64,000 nucleotides of DNA from Aerococcus urinaeequi (GTDB lineage Bacteria > Bacillota > Bacilli > Lactobacillales > Aerococcaceae): assembly GCF_001543205.1 (NCBI RefSeq), contig NZ_CP014162.1:620001-684000 (forward strand). Reading direction: 5' to 3'. The notes beneath the pieces are model-generated. The model was not told where the DNA came from. It saw only the letters and a program-made list of their open reading frames with translations, and searched no databases. This document shows, piece after piece, positions 53,525 through 62,488 of the stretch (position 1 is its first letter; each line of letters starts with the position of its first letter). A program made the translations under genes and the position numbers.

Positions 53525-53790
53525 AAAAAGCTTCCATCCCTTGCTTCTGCAAAGGATGAAAGCTACTTCATGGTACCACCTTAATTTATTATATTATCGC
53601 TAATATAAACTCACAGAGTACGTTAAAAAATCATTGTACTCTCTCCCTGTAACGGGGGCTCCCGAATAATCCTCACCTATCTTAGGCTTAGACTATTATG
53701 CTCCTAGACCATTTTCTTCTAATCTCCTTGACCTACTTCCACCACACATAGGCTCTCTCAGCAAGTGTCATAAAATACTTATCTCATCAT
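53525..53790 (-). ncRNA. T-box leader, methionine type, upstream of metY
   Basis: Core AAGGTGGTACCATG near 53568-53582 and terminator (AGCTTTCATCC pairing with GGATGGAAGCT, 53528-53562) with T run. In the specifier loop GAAA-ATG-GTCT places a Met codon at 53712-53710, in the same context as in the mmuP leader. An AGAGAG box is near 53758. Confidence 0.9.
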
Positions 53791-54148
53791 CGCGTACTAC
53801 ATATATTGTTTAATACATGTTAATGGCATTTTGATGATAAGTCAACTACTTAGTTTTTAATTTTTATTTCATTTTAAACCTTTTGCTAAGCGTAATCCAC
53901 TATATTAATAAAATGTAGCGCATAACTTTTTAAAAATTAGTTTTATACCTTCATCAACTTAATTTCTGCTTACAGGTAAACTCTCCGCAACTTTTACTTA
54001 CTCATTAAATTACTGCTGATACTTTTTCTAAACCTGTGATGATTATATTAACACCTTCGATTCCAAAGAATAAACGGGTTGTTTCAAGCTTTATGAGAAA
54101 CCTATCATCATAAATACCACCTACAAGTATTATCGACTTAGCTTATTT

Positions 54149-54622
54149 TTATAAAAATCGTTGAAGTATTTGCTTGGTTTCTTCGTCGTTTAATTCAGAT
54201 TGATTGGCACTTTGAGAGACCGAATGGATAATATCTCTTAAGTTGATTTGCTGCATCTCCAATTCGACGCTACGTTGCAATTGATTATATTTTTCCGCTA
54301 AAACACCCTGGATATTACCACCTACGATACAGGCTGGTGCTGTTTTCTCATCTACACGGAATATTTGCTGTTCTTCATCAATAGCTTGATAAATATCATA
54401 AAAAGAAATATTTTTGGGATCTCTACTTAATTTTGGATTTGCCTTACCAGATTGGCTAGTAATTAGGTCGGCCTTTTTTAGGCTACTCATAATGCGTCTA
54501 ACAGAAACGGGATTAGCATTCACACTTTTGGCAATCACTTCACTAGATAAGTCTGTGCCTTGAAGCATCTCGATATAAACTAGAATATGAATAGCATCAC
54601 TAAACTTTACTGAATGTTTCAT
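54149..54622 (-). CDS. Rrf2-family transcriptional regulator
   Basis: 157 residues from the ATG at 54622 with GAGGTGGG upstream. Winged helix: FSDAIHILVYIEMLQ, IAKSVNANPVSVRRIMSSLKKADLITSQSGKANPKL. Only one cysteine (ACIVGGNI, about 95) is visible, so no three-Cys Fe-S cluster; this is the YwnA-like subgroup. It is divergent from the NAD(P)H-binding gene with a strong operator between them. Confidence 0.87.
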   Translation of the reverse strand: MKHSVKFSDAIHILVYIEMLQGTDLSSEVIAKSVNANPVSVRRIMSSLKKADLITSQSGKANPKLSRDPKNISFYDIYQAIDEEQQIFRVDEKTAPACIVGGNIQGVLAEKYNQLQRSVELEMQQINLRDIIHSVSQSANQSELNDEETKQILQRFL

Positions 54623-54674
54623 CTGAATATCCCACCTCTTTTCTCTTGACTTATTATAGCACATTCACTATTAT

Positions 54675-54703
54675 TAACCTGTAACTTTAATTATTACAGG
54701 TTA
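54675..54703. promoter_or_regulatory. Operator between the Rrf2 and NmrA-like genes
   Basis: TAACCTGTAA-N9-TTACAGGTTA, a perfect inverted repeat, right before the plus-strand gene and overlapping the regulator promoter region. Confidence 0.82.
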
Positions 54704-54720
54704 AAAAGGAGTGTTTATTC

Positions 54721-55569
54721 ATGAAATATTTAGTAACTGGCGCAACAGGTGCCTTTGGTGGGCTTGCATTAGACAAATTAAAAACATTAGTTCCCGTATC
54801 AGATATCCACATCTTAGCACGAAGCGAAGAAAAAGCTGCGCCACTTGCTGAAGCTGGCTATACAGTACACATCGGCGATTACTTAGATAAAGCATCTTTA
54901 AAAGCTGCCTTCACAGGTATTGACCGCTTATTACTGGTTTCATCAGCACCTGGCACTCGTCAAGAAGAACATCAAAATGCAATTGATGCAGCCAAAGAAG
55001 CTGGCGTTAGCTTTATCACCTATACAAGCTTTGCCAATGCAGACCAATCTTCTGCCGACCTAGCAACTGACCACCGTTATACCGAAAAAGCCATCAAAGC
55101 ATCCGGCATTCCTTTTACAATTTTAAGAAATAACTGGTACTTGGAAAATGAACTACCGCTAGTAGGTGCAGCTTTAAACAGTGGCAAACTATTATACACC
55201 GCTGAAAATGATAAAGCTGGTTGGGCATTACGTCGCGAATATGCTGAAGCAGCTGCGATCGTTTTAGCTGGCGAAAAAACGTTCCCTGAAATCCTAGAAC
55301 TATCTGGTAAACCAGTAGACTACGCAACTTTAACTAAAGCACTAGCAGAAGCAACAGGTAAAGAAATTGCCCCTCTCGAAACTAACGACGAAGCATTCGT
55401 TAAAAATCTAACTGACAATCAATTGCCAGAACCAGTAGCAGGCTTCTTCCTAGCGATCCAAAGAGACATCAAAAATGGTGTATTAGATGTACAATCAGAT
55501 GACTTTGAAAAAGTATTAGGCAACCCCCTAACACCGCTTGTGGATGCCTTTAAAGAATTACTTCAATAA
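54721..55569 (+). CDS. NAD(P)H-binding NmrA-like oxidoreductase (QOR2-type)
   Basis: 282 residues of the atypical SDR group. NAD(P) motif YLVTGATGAFGGLALDKL (about 3-20), then LARSEEKAAPLAEAGYTVHIGDY and YTSFANADQSS. The family includes quinone oxidoreductases (QOR2) and redox sensors. AAGGAGTG precedes the ATG. Very probably repressed by the divergent Rrf2 protein. It may deal with quinone or electrophile stress; the substrate is unproven. Confidence 0.85.
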   Translation: MKYLVTGATGAFGGLALDKLKTLVPVSDIHILARSEEKAAPLAEAGYTVHIGDYLDKASLKAAFTGIDRLLLVSSAPGTRQEEHQNAIDAAKEAGVSFITYTSFANADQSSADLATDHRYTEKAIKASGIPFTILRNNWYLENELPLVGAALNSGKLLYTAENDKAGWALRREYAEAAAIVLAGEKTFPEILELSGKPVDYATLTKALAEATGKEIAPLETNDEAFVKNLTDNQLPEPVAGFFLAIQRDIKNGVLDVQSDDFEKVLGNPLTPLVDAFKELLQ

Positions 55570-55610
55570 TTTCATATCATCCAATAAACCACTCTTCACA
55601 AAAAATCAAA

Positions 55611-55657
55611 AGACCCTACTAGCTAGCCATAACGGCAACTAGTAGGGTCTCTTTTTT
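55611..55657. terminator. Bidirectional terminator
   Basis: AGACCCTACTAG pairs with CTAGTAGGGTCT, flanked by A and T runs; shared by the NmrA-like gene and the convergent cysteine-rich gene. Confidence 0.88.
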
Positions 55658-55658
55658 A

Positions 55659-55973
55659 CTACCGTATTGCTTTATAGTCCACATCTGTATAGGAAAAATT
55701 AGTAATCAAATTGACTAATTGATCATAAGTTTCAGGGCTTATTGCCTCCTTAAATCCATCATAATCATTGACATGGACTTTTCCTATACAACACACGCAA
55801 ACTCTAGCAATATGTGCCCCAGAACATGGCTCATCACGACAGATCACAGCAATATGATCATGCTCCTTAGGATCCCCTGTCTTACTTTTGCGAAAACGAA
55901 AATACGGCATAAAACCTAGGGCGCCAATCCCACCTACAAATTCACTAAAATTTACGCACTCATCATTAAACAT
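55659..55973 (-). CDS. Cysteine-rich protein of unknown function under SAM-riboswitch control
   Basis: 104 residues from the ATG at 55973, with TAGGAG eight bases upstream. Six cysteines (6, 45, 50, 59, 61, 62) and His 38, 40, 54 and 67 lie in VICRDEPCSGAHIARVCVCC, a possible metal or Fe-S site. No signal peptide or membrane segment. I do not recognise it. The SAM-I riboswitch upstream ties it to sulfur or methionine metabolism. A thiol or metal-binding role is inference. Confidence 0.75.
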   Translation of the reverse strand: MFNDECVNFSEFVGGIGALGFMPYFRFRKSKTGDPKEHDHIAVICRDEPCSGAHIARVCVCCIGKVHVNDYDGFKEAISPETYDQLVNLITNFSYTDVDYKAIR

Positions 55974-56002
55974 TCGACACACTCCTAGTTATTTTATTCA
56001 AT

Positions 56003-56145
56003 AAAAAAAGCACAACGCGACTCGTCGTGCCAATAACTTGGTTAGACTCATCTATCTCTTTCGAGTTGGAATTAGCACCTTGCCAAAGGTAGGTTGCTGA
56101 AGCTTCATAGGGCCAAATCCCTCCACTTGCTCTGAATAAGTTGTG
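56003..56145 (-). ncRNA. SAM-I riboswitch (S-box)
   Basis: Minus strand: ACTTATT...AGCAAGTGGAGGGAT, then GGCCCTATGAAGCTTCAGCAACC (56092-56114 as a whole), AAGGTGCTAATTCCAAC, and the 3' P1 strand GATGAGT. These are the S-box conserved blocks. A terminator follows (GCACGACG with CGTTGTGC, 56010-56030) with T run. High SAM would stabilise the terminator and stop transcription into the cysteine-rich gene. Confidence 0.93.
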
Positions 56146-56163
56146 TTCTTTAATTGTGTGCGT

Positions 56164-56192
56164 ATTATACCAGACGTATGGATAGATTTCAA
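56164..56192 (-). promoter_or_regulatory. Promoter of the SAM riboswitch transcript
   Basis: TTGAAA (56187-56192) and TATAAT (56164-56169) on the minus strand with a 17-base spacer, a near-consensus vegetative promoter. Confidence 0.8.
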
Positions 56193-56294
56193 ATCGTGAT
56201 GAAATTCGACAATTAGATTAAAATAAGCAAACTTTTATTCGAATTATTTATCCATTCAATTATGAAGTAAAAATGATGATACTTTTACGCGACG

Positions 56295-56360
56295 CTAGTT
56301 CGACGTTTCAAAACTATCATCATCCATTTGACGTATGATTATCCTAGCTATCTTCCACAT
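56295..56360 (-). CDS. Candidate small peptide (21 residues)
   Basis: ATG at 56360, seven bases after AGGAGG; the frame reads MWKIARIIIRQMDDDSFETS and one more residue, then TAG. A hydrophobic/basic start with an acidic end. No family known. The good ribosome binding site is the only real support; it could also be the decayed start of a longer gene. Confidence 0.35.
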   Translation of the reverse strand: MWKIARIIIRQMDDDSFETSN

Positions 56361-56560
56361 GATAAAACCTCCTAAAGCAAGACTGTAATCTGGCTTTAAG
56401 AGGCATCTACAAACTATACTAGTAGCTAGTATAATCATTATTTATTTAAAAACATATGAAGATTTTATATATAAACCCTATTCAAATACAGTATGTGTTG
56501 CTGCACTAAAATTCCCTACATATGTATACTATAATCATTAAGCAAGTTCTGTAACCCACT

Positions 56561-57598
56561 TTATAGGCTACTGTAGTCTATATTATAAGTATCCCATTGT
56601 GACAAGTCGCCTGCTTCTAACCCTTTCTTAAACCATTTTTGCCGTTGCTCAGCAGTACCATGGGTGAAAGAGTCGGGCATCGTATGGCCATAAGCTTTTT
56701 CTTGCAAGACGTCATCACCAATGTGATAAGCTGCGTTTAATCCTTCTTCAAGGTCCCCTGCTTCCATCCAATCATTCTCAACGACGTTATGGGCCCATAC
56801 ACCAGCAAGATAGTCAGCTTGTAATTCCATCCGTACAGTCCATTGATTTTGTTCAGTTTGACCAACTTCAGACTGAATTTGTCGAACCTGATCGGAAAGG
56901 CCTAGTTGCTGTTGAACATGGTGCCCTACTTCATGGGCGATCACATAGGCCATAGCAAAATCACCACCGCCTCCATAATTTTTAACAAGTTGATTATAGA
57001 AATCTAAGTCGATATAAATAGTTTCATCCGTTGGGCAATAGAAAGGTCCAACTTCAGATGTGTTATACCCACAAGATGAATTCACAGCATCCTCAAAGAT
57101 GACCAGGTCTGGATTCTTATATGTATATCCAGCTTCAGAAAATGCTTGTGTCCAATACTCTTCGGTATCATAAAGAATAACAGAAACAAATTCAGCCAAC
57201 TCATCTTCAGTAACTGTGTCACTATCTGTGGATCCAGTCTCTGGTAAACTGACTTGACTATTAGGATTTGCTTGAATTTGCGTATTCGATTCCATTTGTC
57301 CTGGTAATTGTACATCTACCTGACTGGTTTGATCGCTCGATTGATTATTACTTGAACTAGACTGGTTGCCACCTAATAAAGATGACCCACCAAATACAAA
57401 GAATAGAATCAACATTAAAATAATCGAACCGCAACCTAAGCTTCTACCTCCAGTTGAAGTCCCACGACCACCTGGAAGCTGAATAGGTATTCTTCCTCCG
57501 GACCGCCCTTGTCCCAAACCACCTAATCCACCACTTCCCGTGTTTTGACCACGCAAGTCTTTTACATTACCACTACGTTTGCGCCCTTGCCATTTCAT
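56561..57598 (-). CDS. Neutral zinc metallopeptidase (YpfJ family)
   Basis: 345 residues. A Gly/Arg-rich N-terminus (about 1-50), one membrane segment (about 55-75, SIILMLILFFVFGGSSLLGG), a Ser/Gln-rich linker, and the peptidase domain (about 130-340) with VIAHEVGHHVQQQLG (HExxH at about 215) and the third ligand in MELQADYLAGVWAH. Family proteins are membrane-anchored, with unknown substrates. AGGGGGT precedes the ATG. Length is normal. Confidence 0.9.
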   Translation of the reverse strand: MKWQGRKRSGNVKDLRGQNTGSGGLGGLGQGRSGGRIPIQLPGGRGTSTGGRSLGCGSIILMLILFFVFGGSSLLGGNQSSSSNNQSSDQTSQVDVQLPGQMESNTQIQANPNSQVSLPETGSTDSDTVTEDELAEFVSVILYDTEEYWTQAFSEAGYTYKNPDLVIFEDAVNSSCGYNTSEVGPFYCPTDETIYIDLDFYNQLVKNYGGGGDFAMAYVIAHEVGHHVQQQLGLSDQVRQIQSEVGQTEQNQWTVRMELQADYLAGVWAHNVVENDWMEAGDLEEGLNAAYHIGDDVLQEKAYGHTMPDSFTHGTAEQRQKWFKKGLEAGDLSQWDTYNIDYSSL

Positions 57599-57775
57599 GG
57601 AAATACCCCCTGACAGTTTTCTCCATTATAACATATGTGATATATTCCATGAATAAATGTAATGTAAACGTTCCCCACAATTAAACATAAGATGATCGTC
57701 AAGTCTAGTGTCACCCTTAAAAATACTAAAGCATTTTTTATTGAACTATTACGAAAAAAACAGTCAATAAAGCCG

Positions 57776-57814
57776 TAAAGGCGTTGAATATCATCTACAC
57801 ATTCAATGCCTTTA
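57776..57814. terminator. Hairpin terminator between the metallopeptidase and EVE-HNH genes
   Basis: AAAGGCGTTGAAT pairs with ATTCAATGCCTTT (one wobble). Confidence 0.6.
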
Positions 57815-57988
57815 TCATTTTCATTAACAGCCTTATATTATCAAGTTTTTAATCAAACATATTTTCCATTAACACAACTGCTGCAACATGGCTTGAGGCG
57901 ATAAAATGAACGTCATACTGCCATTTTTAGTATTAAATTGTTTGGGACATATCCACGATGTTTTTTTACTCTGTGGGAATATGTCCAC

Positions 57989-58753
57989 TCATTTCTTTAG
58001 TTTATTTCTAAGTTCTTGCCATGAATATCGTTCTCCATCAATTTCACGATGTAACATAGCATGGCAATTGGGACAAACGGGAATCAAGTCGTTTTTATAG
58101 TCAACGATATATTCTTCTCCAATTTCGTTCAATGGTATTAGGTGGTGAACATGAATAAAGTTTTTGCCGAGTTCACCATATACCTTTTCAAATTCAAACC
58201 CACAGACCAAACACTTACATCCATAATATTGAATACACTTTTGACGCGCTACAGAACTTCGCTCATACTTGTTTACCAATACCGCATGTACGGCGCCTTC
58301 TAATGCATTTTCTGTATCATCGGATTCAGGGAAAATGTTTACTGAATAGTAATCATTCATATATTTGTCCATATATGTTGCTAATTCAGCAGATACTTTT
58401 ACACCTTTTTGAGGAGCAGCATTTAGTCCATGCATCTTTAGTTTTGCCAATGTTAATTCTTCTGAGTCAACTTGAGCCACTAATCTTAAACGAGCATACT
58501 TGCCACCTAATGATTTTAAGTATTCTTCCTTTTTAAACCAATACTTTTCGTCGTTTACAATTTCCTCACTTGACAAAGATTCTTTATCTACTATTGTTTT
58601 AAACATTACTTTTTTAAATGGCCTAGTGCAATAAATAAATACTATGTCACCAACATTAAATTTCAGATTCTGTCTCCAATCAATAAAACCCCAATTTTGA
58701 AAAGCAGATGCATGATCATACATTTTTCCGTTTGCAGGAATCATCCAAATCAT
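57989..58753 (-). CDS. EVE-HNH protein, probable modification-dependent endonuclease
   Basis: 254 residues from the ATG at 58753, with AGGAGGGG upstream. Residues about 1-130 look like an EVE/PUA-like domain (MIWMIPANGK, FNVGDIVFIYCTRPF, ARLRLVAQVD), which binds modified bases. The C-terminal HNH domain has CLVCGFEF (about 180), FIHVHHLIPL (about 200) and CPNCHAMLH (about 232), so the Cys4 zinc site and the catalytic His are complete. EVE-HNH proteins such as VcaM4I cut DNA with modified cytosine and defend against phages. Monocistronic; no methylase nearby, as expected for type IV. Confidence 0.82.
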   Translation of the reverse strand: MIWMIPANGKMYDHASAFQNWGFIDWRQNLKFNVGDIVFIYCTRPFKKVMFKTIVDKESLSSEEIVNDEKYWFKKEEYLKSLGGKYARLRLVAQVDSEELTLAKLKMHGLNAAPQKGVKVSAELATYMDKYMNDYYSVNIFPESDDTENALEGAVHAVLVNKYERSSVARQKCIQYYGCKCLVCGFEFEKVYGELGKNFIHVHHLIPLNEIGEEYIVDYKNDLIPVCPNCHAMLHREIDGERYSWQELRNKLKK

Positions 58754-58779
58754 AGTTTCCCCTCCTAAAGAGATTACAA

Positions 58780-59000
58780 CATTTCTATCAACTCAGCCTA
58801 ATCTTCAGTATCTTTTCCGTCAATACAACTATGAGTAAATCGATATGTTCTCACATACTTCAAAACCACCTCTAAGGTTGTGTTGGTTGAATTATTAATC
58901 CCCGCAACCCCACTTTAATTAAATTTTCTACCTTGTCATCAACACTACACACTCCACGTGGGATGTGATTAAGCTATTTATTGATTAAAGTGTGGTTTTA
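58780..59000. other. Intergenic stretch without recognised features
   Basis: I see no gene or structured RNA here that I can support. Confidence 0.45.
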
Positions 59001-59005
59001 ATATC

Positions 59006-59190
59006 CTATGTTATCGATTCAATAAAATAACTTTGTGAAAAGCGCACTCTACTGATTTCTTTTAATAGTTCATTAACGTAAACTTTATTCCTTACTATTT
59101 TAGCATCAATATCATATTTAATAATTGTTTCTTTTTCATTCTCCACAGTGATTTTATGACTATGAGGCCAAAGTGTTATGCGCTGAAAAA
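59006..59190 (-). pseudogene. Remnant of an unidentified gene
   Basis: About 60 codons without a usable start codon: SFFQRITLWPHSHKITVENE, then IKYDIDAKIVRNKVYVNELL and ends SYFIESIT-stop. Amino acid use looks like a real protein. I cannot name the family. A GTG at about 59152 has no ribosome binding site. Confidence 0.4.
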
Positions 59191-59368
59191 AAGATTAAGA
59201 TCATGATGAAACCAAGCAAGAAGATTTATACTGTGATTAAAATAAAGATTTTTAATGAACTTTTTTGCTTTTATTGAGAGTTTATATTTAGATACAGCAG
59301 AGTGGTATTAAGTAACTCCTCGATACCCCCCCTCGGAAGAAGAGCTTCAAGACGGCCTAGGACAAAAT

Positions 59369-59402
59369 AAAAAAAGTCAGTAGAACAAGCCCACTGACTT
59401 TT
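59369..59402 (-). terminator. Terminator after pdxS
   Basis: AAAAGTCAGT pairs with ACTGACTTTT around 11 bases; T run on the minus strand. Confidence 0.82.
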
Positions 59403-59422
59403 GAAACACTCGTTTTTAATGG

Positions 59423-60280
59423 TTAACGGTTAGACATGATAACTTTAATTTCGTCTTCATTAATACCTACCATCGCTTCGCCTAAATCAGTTGAGATTTC
59501 GACTAATTTGGCAGCGTTTTTGTAATTGGCTACTGCTTCAACTATGGATTTGGCACGTTTTTCTGGATTACCTGATTTGAAAATACCTGAACCAACAAAA
59601 ACGCCTTCAGCACCTAATTGCACCATTAAAGCCGCATCAGCAGGTGTTGCCACCCCGCCAGCTGAAAAGTTCAACACAGGTAATTTACCAGTATCATGTA
59701 CTCGCTTTAATAAATCATAAGAGACGCCTAATTCCTTAGCTTGGTTAAAGAGTTCATCATCTTGTAACGAAGCCACATAGCGGATTTGTTCATGGATTTT
59801 TCTTAAGTGGGTAACCGCTTGACTGACATCCCCCGTTCCTGCTTCACCTTTAGTACGAATCATTTTAGCCCCTTCTTGAATACGGCGTAAAGCTTCACCT
59901 AAATCTCTAGCGCCACAAACGAAAGGTGTTTCAAATTGTTGTTTATCAATATGATAAACATGATCAGCTACTGATAAGACTTCTGACTCATCAATATAGT
60001 CAATTTGTAAACTTTCTAAGATTTGAGCTTCGACAAAGTGACCAATTCTTACTTTCGCCATGACGGGTATAGAAACTGCTTCTTGAATTTCTTTTATCAT
60101 TTGAGGGTCACTCATTCGACTAATACCACCAGCAGCTCGAATGTCTGCAGGAACTCTCTCTAAAGCCATGACCGCTACGGCACCAGCCGCTTCAGCAATT
60201 TTAGCTTGCTCCACATTTACCACGTCCATGATTACGCCACCAGCTAATTGTTTATGTACTTCTTCGATTGATCGTTTCAT
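59423..60280 (-). CDS. pdxS: Pyridoxal 5'-phosphate synthase subunit PdxS
   Basis: 285 residues. TIM barrel with the first lysine in [13 protein letters not shown] (about residue 75), the swinging lysine in [18 protein letters not shown] (about 140-157) and the GVGS-like phosphate loop [16 protein letters not shown]. It makes PLP from ribose 5-phosphate, glyceraldehyde 3-phosphate and ammonia. The glutaminase PdxT normally follows pdxS; here a terminator follows and no pdxT is in the window. AAGGAGC precedes the ATG. Confidence 0.94.
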   Translation of the reverse strand: MKRSIEEVHKQLAGGVIMDVVNVEQAKIAEAAGAVAVMALERVPADIRAAGGISRMSDPQMIKEIQEAVSIPVMAKVRIGHFVEAQILESLQIDYIDESEVLSVADHVYHIDKQQFETPFVCGARDLGEALRRIQEGAKMIRTKGEAGTGDVSQAVTHLRKIHEQIRYVASLQDDELFNQAKELGVSYDLLKRVHDTGKLPVLNFSAGGVATPADAALMVQLGAEGVFVGSGIFKSGNPEKRAKSIVEAVANYKNAAKLVEISTDLGEAMVGINEDEIKVIMSNR

Positions 60281-60424
60281 TTTGATTGCTCCTTTATAAA
60301 TATTGTCTTCACTTTAACAGTCTTTTGGATGTTTCTTAAGATGCAAAAATGGATATTTTTATGGGTCCAGATAGTTTTTTTTATGTATAATGAATAAAAT
60401 GAATAATACGAGGGGAGAGAAAGC

Positions 60425-61813
60425 ATGATTACGGTGAACTTTAACGAAGACCAACACCTCTACTTACAAATAGTTGATGAAGTCATCCGGCAAATTGCCC
60501 AAGGACATTTAAAAAGTGGTGATCAACTACCCTCACGGCGGGCCTTGGCAGATCATTTAAAAGTCAGTCTTAATACGGTCATTAACGCTTATGACCAACT
60601 GACTGATGAAGGCTATATAGTGCCGAGGGAAAGATCTGGCTATTTTGTGGATTTACTTGCAATTGATATGTTGCCCTCTGAGGAAATTGAGACAAAGCCA
60701 CTAAAACATGAGCATGCTAAAATAAGTGAAGCCAGCCAATATACTTATGATTTTCACTTTGCCAACCGTGATATGACTACTTTAAAACCCAAACAATTAT
60801 TGCAGTATGCACCCGACGCTCTAGCAAGAAGCATGGTTAATTGTAATTTAAAAGAAGACTTGGGTGCGCTCCCTTTACGCTTGGCTATTGCTAATTATTT
60901 ACGTAAATACCGTGGAGTGATGACTTCAGCTGACAATATCATCATTACAGGCGGTCACAAGGCTAGCTTACAGACGCTATTTGCCTTATTAGACGATTCA
61001 ATCTATGCCTTAGAAGATCCTGGCTATTATAAAAATTTAGATGTCTTTACAGACTATCAGCAAAAGACGATTCGAATTCCGATTGATAAATATGGTTTCT
61101 CAGTTAAAGATTTGGAGACTACCTCAGCTAACATCGTGATTACTACTCCTAACCATCAGTTTCCCACCGGCATTATCATGGGGATGCGTCGACGTCAGCG
61201 TTTATTAAAATGGGCCTATCAGGCAGAAAATCGTTATATTATTGAAAATGACTACTATAATGAGTTCCGTCTTAAGGGCCGTCCTGTTCCTGCTTTGACT
61301 AGTCTGGACGACCAAGAGCGAGTCATTTTATTAGGGGCCTTTCGTCAAAGTATGGGGTCAATTTTTAAGATGTCTTATTTAGTTTTACCCGATCAATTAA
61401 TGAATAAATTCCATCAAGCTAAATTAAAAATCAGTGATATTTCCAGCTTTGAGCAATACTTAATGACTGATTTTCTCAATTCTGCCCATTTCCCTAAATA
61501 TATTAATAACCTGCGGACTAATTACCGTCGTAAGGAAAAAGCGGTTCTAGCAGCGCTTAACCAAAGCCAACTCCCCCTAACCATTAAGGAAGCAGGGGCT
61601 GGACTTTTCTTTATTATTAACATTGAGGGTGAGATTCCACCGGCTGACGTGATTCAAGCTAGGCTAGCTGAAAATAAGATCCGCTTGCAACCGGTCAACC
61701 ACTACGCTAAATTAAACAACCAGTTCGACCAAAGTTACATTTTAGGTTATGCTGGGCTAGCGCTTGATGAAATTGATCATGCTATTCAAGCTTTAGTCAC
61801 TATTTTTAAATAA
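60425..61813 (+). CDS. MocR/PdxR-type regulator (GntR-aminotransferase fusion) lacking the PLP lysine
   Basis: 462 residues. The N-terminal GntR winged helix is at about 10-75 (LPSRRALADHLKVSLNTVINAYDQL), and an aminotransferase-like domain fills about 105-460 (TPNHQFPTGIIMG, IIENDYYNEFR). In most MocR proteins the PLP-binding lysine is in a FSK motif; here the matching place reads GAFRQSMGS (Phe306, Arg307, Gln308), so it has no lysine. It is divergent from pdxS and so is the expected regulator of PLP synthesis (PdxR). GAGGGGAG precedes the ATG. Confidence 0.87.
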   Translation: MITVNFNEDQHLYLQIVDEVIRQIAQGHLKSGDQLPSRRALADHLKVSLNTVINAYDQLTDEGYIVPRERSGYFVDLLAIDMLPSEEIETKPLKHEHAKISEASQYTYDFHFANRDMTTLKPKQLLQYAPDALARSMVNCNLKEDLGALPLRLAIANYLRKYRGVMTSADNIIITGGHKASLQTLFALLDDSIYALEDPGYYKNLDVFTDYQQKTIRIPIDKYGFSVKDLETTSANIVITTPNHQFPTGIIMGMRRRQRLLKWAYQAENRYIIENDYYNEFRLKGRPVPALTSLDDQERVILLGAFRQSMGSIFKMSYLVLPDQLMNKFHQAKLKISDISSFEQYLMTDFLNSAHFPKYINNLRTNYRRKEKAVLAALNQSQLPLTIKEAGAGLFFIINIEGEIPPADVIQARLAENKIRLQPVNHYAKLNNQFDQSYILGYAGLALDEIDHAIQALVTIFK

Positions 61814-61816
61814 AGC

Positions 61817-61861
61817 AAAAGACTCAGTAAGTCAGCGAAAAGCTTACATACTGAGTCTTTT
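61817..61861 (+). terminator. Terminator after the MocR gene
   Basis: AAAAGACTCAGTA pairs with TACTGAGTCTTTT. Confidence 0.85.
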
Positions 61862-61864
61862 AAT

Positions 61865-62140
61865 TAGATTAAAAGAAATTCAACTAGATAAACGATGATT
61901 ACCGATACCGTCATAACTGCTAAAGACACATAAGGCACTTAAGAAAATATACGCCTACATGTTCAAAATTATTAATGTAGGTTGTGAATTCAAACCTATA
62001 TAAAAGCTCTATAAGTAATGGTAAGTAGACCTGTACTCACGCGCTGACTACTTCCTTCATAAGTTTGATAATTTTCCTATCCAACCTAACAGCCTTACTC
62101 TAATTGACCAGTTCCCACAAACATCCCCCTGTTTGCATAA
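61865..62140. other. Intergenic stretch, no supported gene
   Basis: A hydrophobic 24-codon frame on the minus strand (61868-61942; ends VYLVEFLLI) could be a decayed membrane protein end. Nothing else can be supported. Confidence 0.35.
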
Positions 62141-62141
62141 T

Positions 62142-62184
62142 AAAAAGGAGTAAACTTAATCTTAAAACTAAGTTTACTCCTTTT
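62142..62184. terminator. Perfect hairpin terminator, both directions
   Basis: AAAAGGAGTAAACTTA pairs with TAAGTTTACTCCTTTT, with flanking A and T. Confidence 0.75.
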
Positions 62185-62282
62185 AATATTAGTGGAAATT
62201 CTTATGTGGTCCATCAAGAACATTATAGTCTCTGACCTTTTGCATCAGCTACACTTCGTTACGCAGCTGAGGCTGTATATCG

Positions 62283-62435
62283 CTAAGCTCTAACAGCCTC
62301 AAGCAATACCACACACTCAACATGGGAAGAGTTGATAGAATTGATGTATTTGCGATTTTTAATGAAATAGTCATATGCGAGAACATATCGACTATTTCGT
62401 ACGTTCGTGGGAATATATCCACCAATCGTACCGTT
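62283..62435 (-). pseudogene. Short C-terminal gene remnant
   Basis: The frame reads GTIGGYIPTNVRNSRYVLAY, then DYFIKNRKYINSINSSHVEC and VVLLEAVRA-stop. The HVECVVLLEA end is like the C-terminus of RumA-type uracil methyltransferases (HVETVVLL), a known integration region for mobile elements. It starts inside the terminator of the AraC gene, so it cannot be a gene in its own right. Confidence 0.35.
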
Positions 62436-62438
62436 TAC

Positions 62439-62470
62439 AAAAAGGGCACTCTTGCTAGGAGTGCCCTCAA
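62439..62470 (-). terminator. Terminator after the AraC/GyrI regulator gene
   Basis: GGGCACTC pairs with GAGTGCCC around seven bases, then TTTTT on the minus strand. Confidence 0.88.
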
Positions 62471-62488
62471 TCATAAAAATCGGTGTAA

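Noticed and set aside
61868..61942. 24-residue hydrophobic frame on the minus strand
   Set aside because: No ribosome binding site; any AT-rich stretch can produce such a frame.
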